Source of the DNA: Adiantum capillus-veneris
Lineage: Eukaryota > Streptophyta > Polypodiopsida > Polypodiales > Pteridaceae
DNA length: 64,000 bases
Direction of reading: 5' to 3'
NCBI GenBank assembly: GCA_014529385.2
Contig: CM043944.1
Location: 80,814,384-80,878,383 of the forward strand
Position numbers and translations under genes: made by a program. Numbering within the stretch: the first letter of the stretch is position 1; every line of letters begins with the position of its first letter. Below, one piece after another: positions 10,606 through 22,889 of this stretch. The notes beneath the pieces were generated by a model. The model was not told the DNA's origin and did not search any database. It saw only the letters and a list, made by a program, of their open reading frames with translations.

Positions 10606-11520
10606 GATTACTGAGAGAGAGAGCTATAAAGACACACTGCTTAGCTTGCATCCAAAGGTTTTTTTTTTCTTTACAAGGGGGCGTGTATACCCTTTTTATA
10701 CTAGAACATAAATTAAAATCTCAAACAGTACATTGCCTTGTACCAAAGGTAAGACAAATGGCTAATCTGTTGCCAGAACCTCAAAGAAGCACTCCCCACC
10801 CACCAGCATGGTGTCGATGACGTGCTAGTAGTGAGCCTTTTGGTCCAGTATTACCTTGATTGAGAGTACTCGTATCGGAATGTGTGATCTACCTTGAGGT
10901 AAGTTGTACTGATTCATGTGAAGCTTAGAGGTGCTTAACCATTGTCCAAGCTTGTGGGAGAGGGTGGTGTTCTTTCCTGAAACAGGCTCAGTAGATCCCT
11001 AGTCTCTCTAGTGAGAGCGTGAGCATGTGCTTCCGTTATCTGTGCTGCAGCATCAGGTGCGACTTGGAAACTGACTCTGATAATTACCTCAGTGACTTGA
11101 GTTACCCGATTCTCGAAGTAGAGTAGTGTTGATTCTCTATTGTGCAGAGCTCCCTCCATCTTGTTGTTGCGGGTTGGTTGTAGGTTGCGGACATGGTCTT
11201 GACTTCCTCCTTCTTCTCCTTGGCACCCGGCCTATGTATATCCACTGAGTCTGGTGTGTTGGTTGACTCTCCCACTGCAAATCAATTACCGTTACGCCTG
11301 GCACTCGAGCTTCGATGGAGATGCAGAGTTCATCTAGTTGTGCGTACGGGGAGACATATGTGACGAGGACAGAATGGAGCATACTGACTGACTGGAGAAG
11401 CCACATATGATGGAGCACAAGAACAGTGATATACAGGAGATGAAACATCCCACGAATGTGGGAAAACAAAACTAAGGAGAACAGATAAAGGACCCCAAAG
11501 ATCAAGACAACATTGCACAC
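10606..11520 (-). pseudogene. Element 1 leader region with a small upstream ORF
   Basis: The clearest frame is 10935-11159 (74 codons) with an ATG at 11157-11159: a hydrophilic helical peptide containing ENRVTQVTEVII and AQITEAHAHALTRE. Upstream of it an Arg-rich run (PRRRRRKSRPCPQ) lies in another frame. This may be an N-terminal part of gag, since Tat-like elements often have long leaders. No primer-binding site could be recognised, so the inner end of the 5' LTR is not fixed. Confidence 0.4.
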
Positions 11521-12040
11521 TTTTATTGGTCATGATGATACTTACAAATGGTGGTCTTAACTGTTACAAACCTAGCTCTTGGCACTAGGGATGCATGATG
11601 GAATGCGAACGCCATATGGTGCATGGCAAAGTTGGAGTTAGCGGGAGGTTAGTATGCCAAGCGGGAGGTTAGTTGAGGGAAAACATCAAGATGATGCAGC
11701 CATGGACGACGTCAATCACCAACATCGAGAGCGACCCAAGGTAGCATGGTGTCGATGCATTCAATCCTAGCGTGCTCATATTGCCTTTCGGGGGAGTAGT
11801 GACTGCCTTATGTGCATGGAGTGGTCGTGACTAGTAACTCAACCATGGTGTGGTGGATAATGGGGAAAATAGTGATGTTGCCAATGCTAAAATTCCCATG
11901 CTTGCAACAAAACATGATGCCATCAGCTTTCTAGCTTGGGAGGTGCATTATGTGCTTAGTGGTGCTTAGAATGTAGAGTGCATGGAGCTAGTGTATTCCT
12001 CCTTCACTTGTGCCTCCTTTTGTGCTTAACGGAGGCCTCT

Positions 12041-12047
12041 TTATATA
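12041..12047 (-). promoter_or_regulatory. TATA box in element 1 5' LTR
   Basis: The minus strand reads GCCTATATAAAGAGGCC, a strong TATA box in the right position to start transcription into the leader and gag. Confidence 0.55.
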
Positions 12048-12839
12048 GGCTTGAGAGGTGGTCCTTACCTAATGGTCCTTGCAAATATCCACTGGTTGCT
12101 ATAGGGAGCCTAGATGCCTCTCTAGTAAGAGAGATAGAGAGGGAGAGAAGGTAGAGATAGAGAGAGAGGAAAGAGTGGGGTGGGGAGAGTTTTTTTACAA
12201 TCCACTAGCCACTGGCTCGGTTATTAGGGAAGAGTGGAGTTTGGGGAATTTACAAGGGTTTTGGCGATGGCTCGGCTGGTTAGTGTGAGGTTTTAAGGCT
12301 GCCAGAATTGGTATTTGTTGCGTGAAGCCGAGATGCTACCTATCACTTCCTCTCGGTGCCGGTCGGGGTGTGCCTTTGGTGCCTTTCCTTGTTTCGGTGT
12401 CGGCGGCACGCAACTTTTCCTTCTTCTTCTTTGTTGTTGGTGTTGATTCCTTTGGTTTTTTATTATTTTCCGGCATGTGCGTGTTCGGTGTGTCTATGGG
12501 TGAGTTTGTGTAGGTGTGTGTGTATATATGTGAGTGCATGAGTGTGAGTATGTGCGTTTTATGCGTGTCGATGCTTGTATGTGTATGTATTTATGTGTTG
12601 TGTGTACGTGCATATATGTATGTATGTGTGTACGTATATACACGGGGTTGTGTGTGTGTATGTGGGTGCATGCTCGAAAAGAGGGTGTGGTGTGTGGGAA
12701 CGAGAGAGGGGGGGGTAATTTTTTGTAAAACACGTGCTTTGTGCACAGGGAAACAGAGCGAGAGATCGAGAGTGAGAGAGGGAGATATTGAGGGCGCTGG
12801 GAAGAGAAGGGAGGGGAGAGGGTGTATGAGTGTGTGTGT

Positions 12840-13972
<1,133 letters not shown>

Positions 13973-14491
13973 TATTGTGCTTGGCAGCGCTGTGGCCCAC
14001 TGGTGGGAGGAAAACAAGAGGAGAGAGAGGGAGGGGAGAGTGAGGTCGAGGGAGTGTGGACGAGAGGGAAGAGGGAGGGGTGAGGTATGGCAGCCCGCCG
14101 GTGGAGTATGGACGAGCGAGAGAGGTAAGAGAGAGAGGAAATAAAAAACGTGAAAGTGTGTGTGTGTATAAATAATGCATGAGAGAGAGATTGACTCTGG
14201 TTCATGCATAGCGGCCCGCCAGTGGAAGAAAGACATGCGAGGACTTGTTTTTATGCACCTTGCGGGGTTTGGTGGAAGAGGGAGAGGGAAATAAAAGATG
14301 AGAGGGAGTGTGGGGTTGGTGGTGGCAGTAATAATAAGAAAAATGCTATTTTTTGTTGTTTCTTTACCTTCGGCTCCCCGAATGGGTTGATACATGCGGC
14401 CTTGGTTTCGAAAACCGGCCAACTTCAGTTTCTTTGGCCGGGCTAGAGGCCGGTGCAGCTAAACTGGTATCAACGGTACCTGTAAATGTTG

Positions 14492-14875
14492 CTAGCTACC
14501 TCTTGGAAAAGAGAGTATTAGGATTGTATCTTCTTTGTAGGCCTTGTGTTGGTCTAACCACTGATGTCCAAGGATGACATCTGCAAGCATTTCTTTTGAA
14601 GGCTTCACCTGAAACTTTACTTCCTCTTCATGATTTTGGATACTAAGGGTAGCATCCATTTCTTCTTGACCTATATGCATACCTAGAATTGTTTTGCTAT
14701 CATGTTTGCATGGAGTAATCTCTAGAATGCTCTGGATGTTGTCTACAACCATATTACACTTTGCTTCTGTATCCAGTAGAGCATTGCATCTAGCACTTGC
14801 TCTTTTTGTACTGGTAAGAACTATAGATGTTCTCATTACTGGTTCTATTAAAGATCTCTGTCCTACATTTACCAT
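14492..14875 (-). pseudogene. Retropepsin-like module A
   Basis: The 127-residue frame has CNALLDTEAKCNMV, the protease active-site loop with the essential Gly of Asp-Thr-Gly replaced by Glu, and near its end MLADVILGHQWLDQHK, the conserved ILG-x2-W(L) block of retroviral-type proteases. Loss of the glycine suggests the enzyme is dead. It ends only 19 bases from the right LTR end of element 1. Confidence 0.6.
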
Positions 14876-15245
14876 GGTCTCATCTTGATCTAATTGTGTC
14901 TCTATGGAGGGTAGCTTGAGACTTTTTGTTGCAATCTGACTTACAACAGTTGATTCTGCTGGCAGTGAATGATTGAGCTTTGGACTTCCTGCTGCTTCCT
15001 GGTTGTCTGGAACCCTGTTCTTCTTAACTTTTGGCTTTGGTGGTATTATTTGCTAGCTATTGTGGTTGCTCTTTGCTCTATTTGATCTGCACTTGCTATT
15101 TCCTGATTTTATTTAAGCTCTTCTGAAGTTTTGATTGATGGAGATGAATCATCTTCAATAAGATTTTCTTTAATATCAGTCTCCATTTTAACTGTGCTTG
15201 AGGACTTTGTGCTGTCGTCCACAGGTGACCAATCATGTTTGAATT

Positions 15246-15473
15246 CTATATCTTTAATATCTTCTGGGCCATTGGCATTCCCATTATGATGTCGTCTAGC
15301 ATATGTTTTGCTGTGATCACATAGTATTGAGCTATGATGATCTTTGAACTTACTTCAATGGTGGTGGAGATGATTCCCCAGCATTCTTCTTGTTTGTCTC
15401 TAGATATGTCAATGAATTCAGGAGCATCTTCTAGTTGTGGTTGGCCACATCTTTTCCAAGTGTGAAAGGACAT
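15246..15473 (-). pseudogene. Retropepsin-like module B (C-terminal half)
   Basis: The 75-residue frame contains ITAKHMLDDIIMGMPMAQK, which lines up with SKEMLADVILGHQWLDQHK of module A: a Met-Leu-Asp/Ala-Asp-(I/V)-I-(L/M)-G core 13-15 residues after a beta-strand-like stretch. The active-site loop is not found in frame. It lies 370 bases upstream of module A on the same strand, so the parent protein may have had two such domains. Confidence 0.4.
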
Positions 15474-15939
15474 GAGGTTCTTGTCTAGCTGAAAATCTAG
15501 CTTTCATTCGCTTGATACTTTTCTTCATTTTCACCAACAACGTTGCACTTGATCGTCTTAGAATTTGTGTCTGATTTGACTTCTTTTGCTATGGCAACAT
15601 CCTTTGGTCGAGCTTTATCTGCATTTTCTTTGCTTTGACCACTTGCTTCAATTGATGTTGACTCGTATGACTGTGATATTGCACTTTTTTACAATTGTTG
15701 AGCATTGTCTTCCTGCATCTGAGTAACCTTTGATCTTAGAAGATCCATTGTACTTTCTGGCAGAATCTGTCTCTTCGGAGGAGATTTCAGTGGTGACCTT
15801 TGTGTAGCTTTCTGGAATTTAGCTTTCATTGAATTTGACTTTTTGGTGACTTGTTTTGGCAGCTTGAGGCTTTACATCATCTTCAGATAGTCTTTGACTT
15901 CAGTCGGCGGCCCATTCGTATGGGTTTGTACAAGGTCAT

Positions 15940-17830
15940 GATCTTGTTGATATTCATTACCATGTGCATCTTGATATGCATATGTGAGCTTGATCACATA
16001 TAATTGTTTGAACATTATTAGATTTGTTGGCTTTTGACTTTGATTTGGGAGAATAGCTGAAACTTTTGTCCCTGATAATCTTCATACAAGCATTTGTTTG
16101 CAGATTCTGATGGAATCTGGGTCAATGGAAACTTCCAACAACCATATGATCTTTCAATGGTTTTTGCTTTGAAGGGGTCTGCTGGCTAGAAGCTCTAGGG
16201 CTTCTAGCTGGTGTAGCATTTCCTGGTACTCGAGTTGATTTTGATGAATTTGCAGCTCCCCCCTTCCTAGGGTGATCACTATAGCCTGCTTCATTGTAAG
16301 AGTTCAAAATTGTTTGGCTTTGGTTTAGTCTCACCTTTTGAGACTGTGAAGGTACACTTCGGGTAGCACTGTTGATGTTTGACATCTGTGAACCTTCTGC
16401 ATAGTTTCCTATGTATCTCCTTGAAACATGACAAATTATTCCCCAAGTTAAACTGTACATAGCATTATCTTTGCCCTGATATTGTCTATCCCATGGGTCT
16501 CCTATGATATGAGCTTCTGTGGTTTCACGACCCAAGGCATCATAGATGGTAGACTCTCGTCTATATCTACGACTGTTTTGGTCAAAGTATATGTTCGTTT
16601 GGTAACAACATTGAAGCTTGATTTCTGATGGAGGAGAGTTTGGCTCTGAACAAATTTCTGGGTTCACCTGGGTAATATCCTTCAGCTCTAGAGAGGATGG
16701 GCTATAATAGATTCTTTCCTCTGAAATGAACTATCCTTTTTTATCTATCATTGGACGCACTTCTATGAGCTGGTATGTGGGCCGTTCAAACACTGGTTGA
16801 TCTTTTTTGTATAGTTTCCCTTTTTGGTCTACATAGTGTGCATATGAATGATGCGTACCATACAAAGCTAACATCATTTTGTCTGATGTGTCCCTTAAAC
16901 TCGTGAATGATTGCACACTTGTGGCAGTGGATGTAGAATCATTTGCAAACCTAACAGTCTTTTCAAGATTCGGTGATATCTCGACACCTTGACCAAATTC
17001 ATGCAAGAATTTGTTGTTTAAAGAATCAATTTTAGGCTTTTCAAGTGCCTGTACATCTTTATGCTGATTTTGAATCTGGAGTGTTTTTACTGGTGCTTCT
17101 ATTGGTAATGTAGAATCATCCGATTGCATTATAAGTGACCAGTTAAATGCACTTAGATCGATATTCGCATTTCCAATTTGCTTTGTACCTTGCTTGGTAG
17201 TTGATGTGTCCTGGTTGTCTGGATTTCTTGGACAATCTTCAAAAAAAAGTCCACCTTTTTGTCCACAATCTGAGCAATATGCCATGACTGGTGGTATTTC
17301 ACATGGCTCTATCATGTCAATCTCATGATGAGAAGTTTCTGCTTCTATGCTTGCCAAAGTGTCGACATCTTCTTTTAAAACATTGAGCATCAAGCTATAG
17401 ATTGCTCCATCTTGACCTTTGTACCATCTTTCGCTTTGTTCTCCAATTAGATTGGCTTCTATTGGTTGATCTGCTGGATCTTCCATTTCTGGTTCTCAAC
17501 TATAGATCTGACCACTGTAATCCATGTACAATGACCCTAATTGCATATGCACTAAATGTATGTTTTACGGACTTGTGCAGGTCTCTGGATAAACACTTGC
17601 GTTAACTTTTTGAACTTCTATCTACACATCATCTTTGAGCTTGCAATACATGGCTCTACTGAAGTCACTGAACATCTGGGAGTTCCTTGAATCTGGCTTT
17701 ACTCTGATCAATAAGATCTTGGCTTCTGTGCTGCTTTTACTGCTCATTAGATATCTATGGCCTTATGAATCTGTGTACAAGACTTTGTCTCCATTGTAGC
17801 CATATAGTTGTAGAATCTGGTCGGTTGCAG
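15940..17830 (-). pseudogene. Polyprotein remnant with repeated YxDxxGxxY motifs
   Basis: The longest frames are 16731-17486 (251 codons) and 16122-16667 (181 codons). I see related aromatic motifs at intervals on the minus strand: LYGYNGDKVLYTDS (about 17.8 kb), LYMDYSGQIYS (about 17.53 kb, before an in-frame TGA), RWYKGQDGAIYSLM (17.41 kb), HYVDQKGKLYKKD (16.83 kb), IYFDQNSRRYRRE (16.59 kb), RQYQGKDNAMYSL (16.48 kb) and YAYQDAHGNEYQQD (15.97 kb). A Cys block, YCSDCGQKGGLFFEDCP, resembles a zinc knuckle without its His. Given the proteases that follow, it probably takes the place of gag. I do not know the family. Confidence 0.45.
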
Positions 17831-18042
17831 TTGTGCACGTGTTGCCACTGCTACTAGCTTGCTCTGCTGTACTTGAATTCTTGGCTCGATTTGAGTCCGT
17901 ATCGGCTTGTTCTGTAAAAACTGTTTCCTAGCAGATTTTGACGTTGCTTAGCAGAATTTCTGCCGCTCAAAGTTGATTAAATTGCTTTAGCCAAAGCACT
18001 TTTGCAGTTGATTGCTCTTCAGACTCGCAACAATTGACTCTA

Positions 18043-18059
18043 GCTCGACTGTGCCAAAA
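18043..18059 (-). other. Possible primer-binding site
   Basis: The minus strand reads TTTTGGCACAGTCGAGC just upstream of the decayed polyprotein. TGGCAC starts resemble tRNA-complementary primer sites, but a preceding LTR end is not convincing, and a better site lies at 21274-21293. Confidence 0.25.
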
Positions 18060-18060
18060 T

Positions 18061-18960
18061 TAATTGCTACCTTTTGAAACGATGAAAAACCGGGCCTTTA
18101 ACAGATTAATCTGCAATCCACCGTGATATGTTGATTTTCAGGTTGATTTTGACAAATTTAGAAATTTGTCTGCCCCTCACGACTTCGGGTTGATCGTTTT
18201 CAGCTTTTTTCGGCTATTCAAATTCGCTTCGACACAGTAAGTCTATTGCTACTCTTTTTGCGGTATGCTCGACGTGCGGTACACTTTTTTGGCTTTGCTT
18301 TTTTGGGTCTTTTTTTGACACTTACGGCGGCTTTCTTTTTATTTTTCTAAATTTGTTTTGTGAAATTTTGAATTTTGAATTTTTTTAGTCTTTTTATGAT
18401 TTTCTACTATTTTTTTGGAAAAGTTTTGATTTTTTTGTGGATCTTTGAGTTTTTTGTGTATTTTCCAAAAAGAAATCGTGAATTTTAGAATTTTTTGTAA
18501 TTTATTTGTTTTTTCTAGTCAGTTTTGGGATTTTTGGTGAATTTTTAGTGACTTTTTTAGTACTTTTTTTATTTCTTCTGTGAATTTATAAAATTTTTAG
18601 AATTTCTTGTGTTTTTAATGATTTTTTTTAATTTAGAGATTTATCTGTGTCACTTCTATATTTTTTGTGAAATTTTTGGAATTTTTAGAGTTTTCTAAGA
18701 GGTTTTTAATTTTTATGAGTTTATTTTTAATATTATTTGTGGATTTTTTTAATGTTTTTTCTTTTTCTCTTTTTCTGGTAATTTTTTACTGATTTTTTTG
18801 GATCTTTGAATTTTATATATATATATTTTTAAAATTCTTTCTATGGTTTTTTAATGTTTTTTTTAATTTTCTGTGAATTCTTATGTTTGTCTATTTATAT
18901 ATTTTTTAGTTTATTTATTATTTTTTATTTGAGTTTTTTTTTGGTGTTCTATTTGACAAA
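18061..18960. other. T-rich non-coding stretch
   Basis: From about 18290 the plus strand is dominated by T-runs with TTTTTG, TTTTTAG and GAATTTTT modules and no ORFs. On the minus strand it would be A-rich spacer or intron-like sequence downstream of the donor-like site at 18973. Confidence 0.5.
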
Positions 18961-18967
18961 AAAATAA

Positions 18968-18977
18968 ACTTACCTGG
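18968..18977 (-). other. Strong splice-donor-like sequence
   Basis: The minus strand reads CCAGGTAAGT, a consensus 5' splice site, at the boundary between a GC-rich block (18.97-19.43 kb) and the A-rich (minus strand) stretch. It may mark a leader intron of the minus-strand retroelement whose LTR lies near 21.3 kb. No acceptor is proven. Confidence 0.25.
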
Positions 18978-21270
18978 CTGGGACTGACACTGGGGTTGTT
19001 GACAGGTGTTGACTGCGTAGCGCGTGGTACGACGTCACTGAGAGAGTTGCGGGCGCAGGCGAGGTTGACTTGGACATTGAATGCGGGGCACAGAGAGGGC
19101 GCATGCAGGTGGTTTGGTGCATGTATAGCGAGAGTCTAGCAGGTAGCGTGCGGCAGGCGTTTTCAGGTCAACGTCTCAGCAGGGCAGGACAGCAGGCCAG
19201 CGTGGCAAAGCGTGCTGGAGAGAGTGAAGGTGGGCGCGTGGGAAGCCAGTGGCACACTACAAGGCGAGGGGGAGGAGAGAGAAAGTGAGAGGGGGGGGAG
19301 AGAGAGAGTGAGGAGAGAGGGGTTCACGCAGGGGGGGGAGAGAGAGAGAGAAAGTGAGTTAAAGGGAGAGTGAGAGGAGAGAGAAAGGGAGAGATAGATA
19401 GAGAGAAAGGGTTAGAGGGAGGCAAGGCTAGAAAAATACATTTTTCTAACCGAAGAAAATAAGGGCAACTTGAAATTCTACCAGTTTTTAGGTCAAAATT
19501 TGAAGCTTTTGCTGATGTTTACACAAAAACTTGTATAAATTTGCCCGGTTTTCTTCAAGGCAAGCTCAAAATCTAACTGAGATTTTATGATTTTAACCGG
19601 TAAAAATACACATTGATCACGCGCTGGCAGCGAGACGAGAGCGGAAGTGTGATGGGAAGAGAGAGAGAGTGAGGGTGTGGGGTTGGTTCACACCGAGCGG
19701 GAGGAAGAAGAAGAGAAGTATTTTATGCGCCGCAAGGCTCGGGCATCGAGCTCAAACCGGCCTTTCTATTTTTTATTTTTTATTGAAATTTTCAAATTTC
19801 CAAAATGCCCGAATTTGACTGAATATTAGTCAAAACTCCAAAATATTGCCAAAAAATCCAAAAAATTCTCGGAAAATTCTAGAATCTTAGAAAATCATCG
19901 TCATTCACAACCGAGCATTTTCGACACGCAAAAGCACACCGAAAATAGCAAATTTTTCCAAAAATGCCAATTTTGACAAAATTGTCCATCAGGCCCCCGA
20001 AAATAGCAAAACGCTCAAAACTCAACCATGGAGGGCACGAATGCGAATAAAACAATGCCCTAAATATGCACAAAGAAAATGGCTCGTAAAGGTTGCAAAG
20101 TATCAATTTTTATGGACCTAACAAAAAATTAATGCAAAAATTAGAAAACAATTGTCAAAAATTTACAAAAATTATCAAAAAAATATCCAAAATTTTTCTA
20201 AAACAAATGGGGGAATAGTGCAGCCAAATAAAATTGCCAAAATCACATCAACTCAATTGCCAAACAATTTTATCAATAAAATCAAGACTAGGCAATTAAA
20301 CCGGCAAAATTAGGCAAAAAATTTACACAATTACAGTGTGTAAATCACTATTTTGAGCACAAAGCAGAAATTAATCATTATACACATCAATTATGCAACC
20401 AAAATATGAATCAATCATGCAAATTACACACTTTGTAGGCACACACTAAAAAATTGGCAGTTTTCACCAATCTTTAGGTGTGCACACAAAAGGGTTAAAC
20501 TTGTCGGATTTGCAATGTGACTTCACAAATCATTAGTTGGGCATGAGCACAACACAAATCAATCATCACAATTGAAAAATCATAATGCACACATTGATGT
20601 TTTAGTGCATAAACATGGGCAAAATAGTGCACACACACCTAAAATTAGGTATACACACACTCAATTAGAATGCACACACACTTGATTTTAGTGCGCACAC
20701 ACTTACAATTGACCATCCAAACATGCAATTAACTCAATTAAGCACCCAATTAGCAATCCACAATCATCAATTAGCAATTGAAACTTGTCAAATTCATGCG
20801 CCATCAAATCTTAAAAATTTTGGCATTACGATGGCGTGAAAATGAATAATCGCAAAATTTTCAATCCATAACATCAACATTGCATTGCATCAACATAGCA
20901 TAGCATTACATTACATCAACATTACATTGCATCATGGTGGGATTTCTACACAATTCTACACATCCTTAGATTCTAGGGAGGTTGAGAATACCACCTTAAT
21001 TAACTTTCCATTGAAGATCAATTGAATGGTCAGATGCTGCAATCCTTCATAGCAAATTAGTAAATTAGGAAAAATTAGTCAAATTATCAAGGGGTTAGTG
21101 TGAAATTAGAGTGTGTAAACACACAATTGGCAAGATATGGTAACACATTAAGGAATTATGAATACAATGCTTCATGCACACACATTCAAAATCCACAAAA
21201 ACATAAACACACAAGTGAAATTAGTGAGGGAATGCATTCATTTATGCCACAATTACACTAGCGTAGGCCA
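18978..21270. other. Non-coding leader/spacer of the older retroelement
   Basis: 18978-19430 and 19620-19760 are GC-rich with GAGA runs. 19770-21270 is A-rich on the plus strand with repeated CAAAATTGCCAAAA-type, CACACACTTGATTTAGTG-type and ATTACATCAACATTGCAT modules. No significant ORF. It lies between an LTR/PBS at 21.29 kb and the polyprotein remnant, so I read it as a long untranslated leader. Confidence 0.4.
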
Positions 21271-21273
21271 TAG

Positions 21274-21293
21274 TCCCCGGAAATGGTGCCAAA
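21274..21293 (-). other. Athila/Tat-type primer-binding site
   Basis: The minus strand reads TTTGGCACCATTTCCGGGGA directly after an LTR end ...CCCAACA. This is a mutated form of the TTTGGCGCCGTTGCCGGGGA site used by Athila-type plant elements. It fixes the inner end of a minus-strand 5' LTR at 21294. Confidence 0.6.
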
Positions 21294-22200
21294 TGTTGGG
21301 GGTTTCATCATTGCAATAGCTCCAATGACCAACAAAATTATCAATCCGGAGCAGTGAGCTACCCGTCTAGGGCATGAAAACACTCACACGTTTAGTGAGC
21401 TAATCATGGAAACACAAATGTTTAACTCTATGAGTGAGCTTCTCAGCCTATGGAGGAGCTAAGCCACAATGAAGGGTAATCTCCATATCCACTTCTCTTC
21501 ACCTCCAATCAACCCAATCACACACACTACGATTGCAAGACGCACACAACACTAATCCTATCATGCAACACACTAATGGCAAGCACACACACATAGATTT
21601 ATCGAGCACCACACTCCAATCAAACCTACATGCACACAGAAGCAAGAGAGGGCCATCACACAAGATTAGAGAGGGATTAACCACTAATTAGTTAAGATCT
21701 AGTTAATCTAAGCATCATAAGTAATCATAAGAAGCATGAGAGAGGCATAGTGAAAGAGAATGAATCATTGATTAGTGTTAATCAAGTCTCATGAGCAAGG
21801 AGAAGCTCAAAGACTCCATAGCCACACATCTCAAGAGCTCTCACCAAAGAGTGCTCTCAACAAATAAGCTTCAGAACCCTAATTTCATTTACACACTGCC
21901 TTATATACCTAGGGTAAAAATATGCAATGTTCGGGCGCTCAAGGCCTTTAGGGCTCCACCACTTGTTGAATCTGCAACCTAGGCACAGTAAGTGACCTAT
22001 TCTTTACATCTTGGAACTCCCATTAAGCCCGTAACACATTAAAATATTACAATGGCTTAAAATAAATCGGGAATTTGCACTACGTGACCATTTTGGAAAA
22101 ACGTGGAAAATGTGTAACTCCAATCTTTACTGCTACTTTGCTTTGATCTTCGATGTGCATTTGTACGTCTTCGGTCTTTAGCAGCTTTTGTTAATTGACG
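21294..22200 (-). repeat. 5' LTR of the older retroelement, outer end uncertain
   Basis: The inner end (plus strand TGTTGGGGGTTTCATC) abuts the PBS. A minus-strand TATA box at 21901-21907 (CTAGGTATATAAGGC) lies about 600 bases from it, giving a sensible R-U5 length. The right end was not found and 22200 is only an estimate. The partner 3' LTR is not in the window. Confidence 0.5.
21901..21907 (-). promoter_or_regulatory. TATA box in LTR
   Basis: TATATAA on the minus strand within CCCTAGGTATATAAGGCAG, correctly placed upstream of the PBS at 21.28 kb. Confidence 0.5.
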
Positions 22201-22253
22201 TTGACTCAGTTAACATGTGACCACAGCCATATCTTTTTTTGTGCGTCCTGCAG

Positions 22254-22378
22254 TTAAATGCATATGTGTCAAAGAAGATGATCAAGTAATAGACATCTTC
22301 TCATTAGGCTATGGGACTAAAGAGGCACTACAACAACAGAGAAAGGTGATATCATGTGCATGTACTAGTGCTCAATGA
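22254..22378 (+). pseudogene. Possible orphan exon of an unknown gene
   Basis: A pyrimidine-rich tract ending GTGCGTCCTGCAG (acceptor after 22253) is followed by a 41-codon open frame containing CVKEDDQVIDIFSLGYGTKE and ALQQQRKVISCACTSAQ, ending in TGA at 22376. A possible donor (AAAG-GTGATA) lies inside it. A second short open stretch (about 22418-22553) with EDGKVWVPQ or EEEEIQEPLDASADAVLKIL in different frames follows. The composition is unlike the surrounding repeats and looks like a captured or decayed host exon. Function unknown. Confidence 0.3.
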
Positions 22379-22783
22379 TGCAATTGAAAGCTCTTTGCCA
22401 TTCCATAGTGGAATAAGACCTTGATCTTAGAAGATGGGAAGGTGTGGGTACCACAGATAAAGTCAATGCCAATGAGATAGAGGAAGAAGAGATTCAAGAA
22501 CCATTGGATGCAAGTGCTGATGCCGTCCTAAAAATTCTACAGGAAACTTGTTAAGCTAGCCACCCATGATATTACATCACTGATATTTAATTATATTTTT
22601 ATCATTTTATTTTATTTGTCTCATCTCAAATCCACTCATGATGTTAAAAACATTGATGTTTGGTTTGTTATTTTTTTCAGTTTATTTTCTTTGAAAAAAT
22701 GTGAACTTGTGAGTTTCAGTTTTTTCACAATAAATGAATTAGACTTAAGTTTACGTTATTATATGGACATGTGGAAAAAAAAG

Positions 22784-22785
<2 letters not shown>

Positions 22786-22819
<34 letters not shown>
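22786..22819. repeat. (AT)n microsatellite
   Basis: Seventeen or so TA dinucleotides. Confidence 0.95.
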
Positions 22820-22821
<2 letters not shown>

Positions 22822-22889
22822 TCATAAGATATATTATGTAATACTTTAAAGTTAAGTGATCATATGAGGTTTGGGAAGAACAATCTATG

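Larger units (their letters stand above)
14473..18060 (-). mobile_element. Older minus-strand retroelement body (host of element 1)
   Basis: Coding remnants on the minus strand run from about 17.9 kb down to the right end of element 1 at 14472, where they are cut. In order: a polyprotein part with YxDxxGxxY motifs, then two retropepsin-like modules. No RT or integrase is left in the window, which fits element 1 having inserted here and the other half having been lost with the truncated left LTR. Lineage not identified. Confidence 0.45.

Noticed and set aside
14460-14476. Plus-strand primer-binding site (TGGTATCA) implying a plus-strand element
   Set aside because: The bases are the minus-strand LTR terminus (TGATACCA), matched by the left LTR, and downstream coding is on the minus strand.
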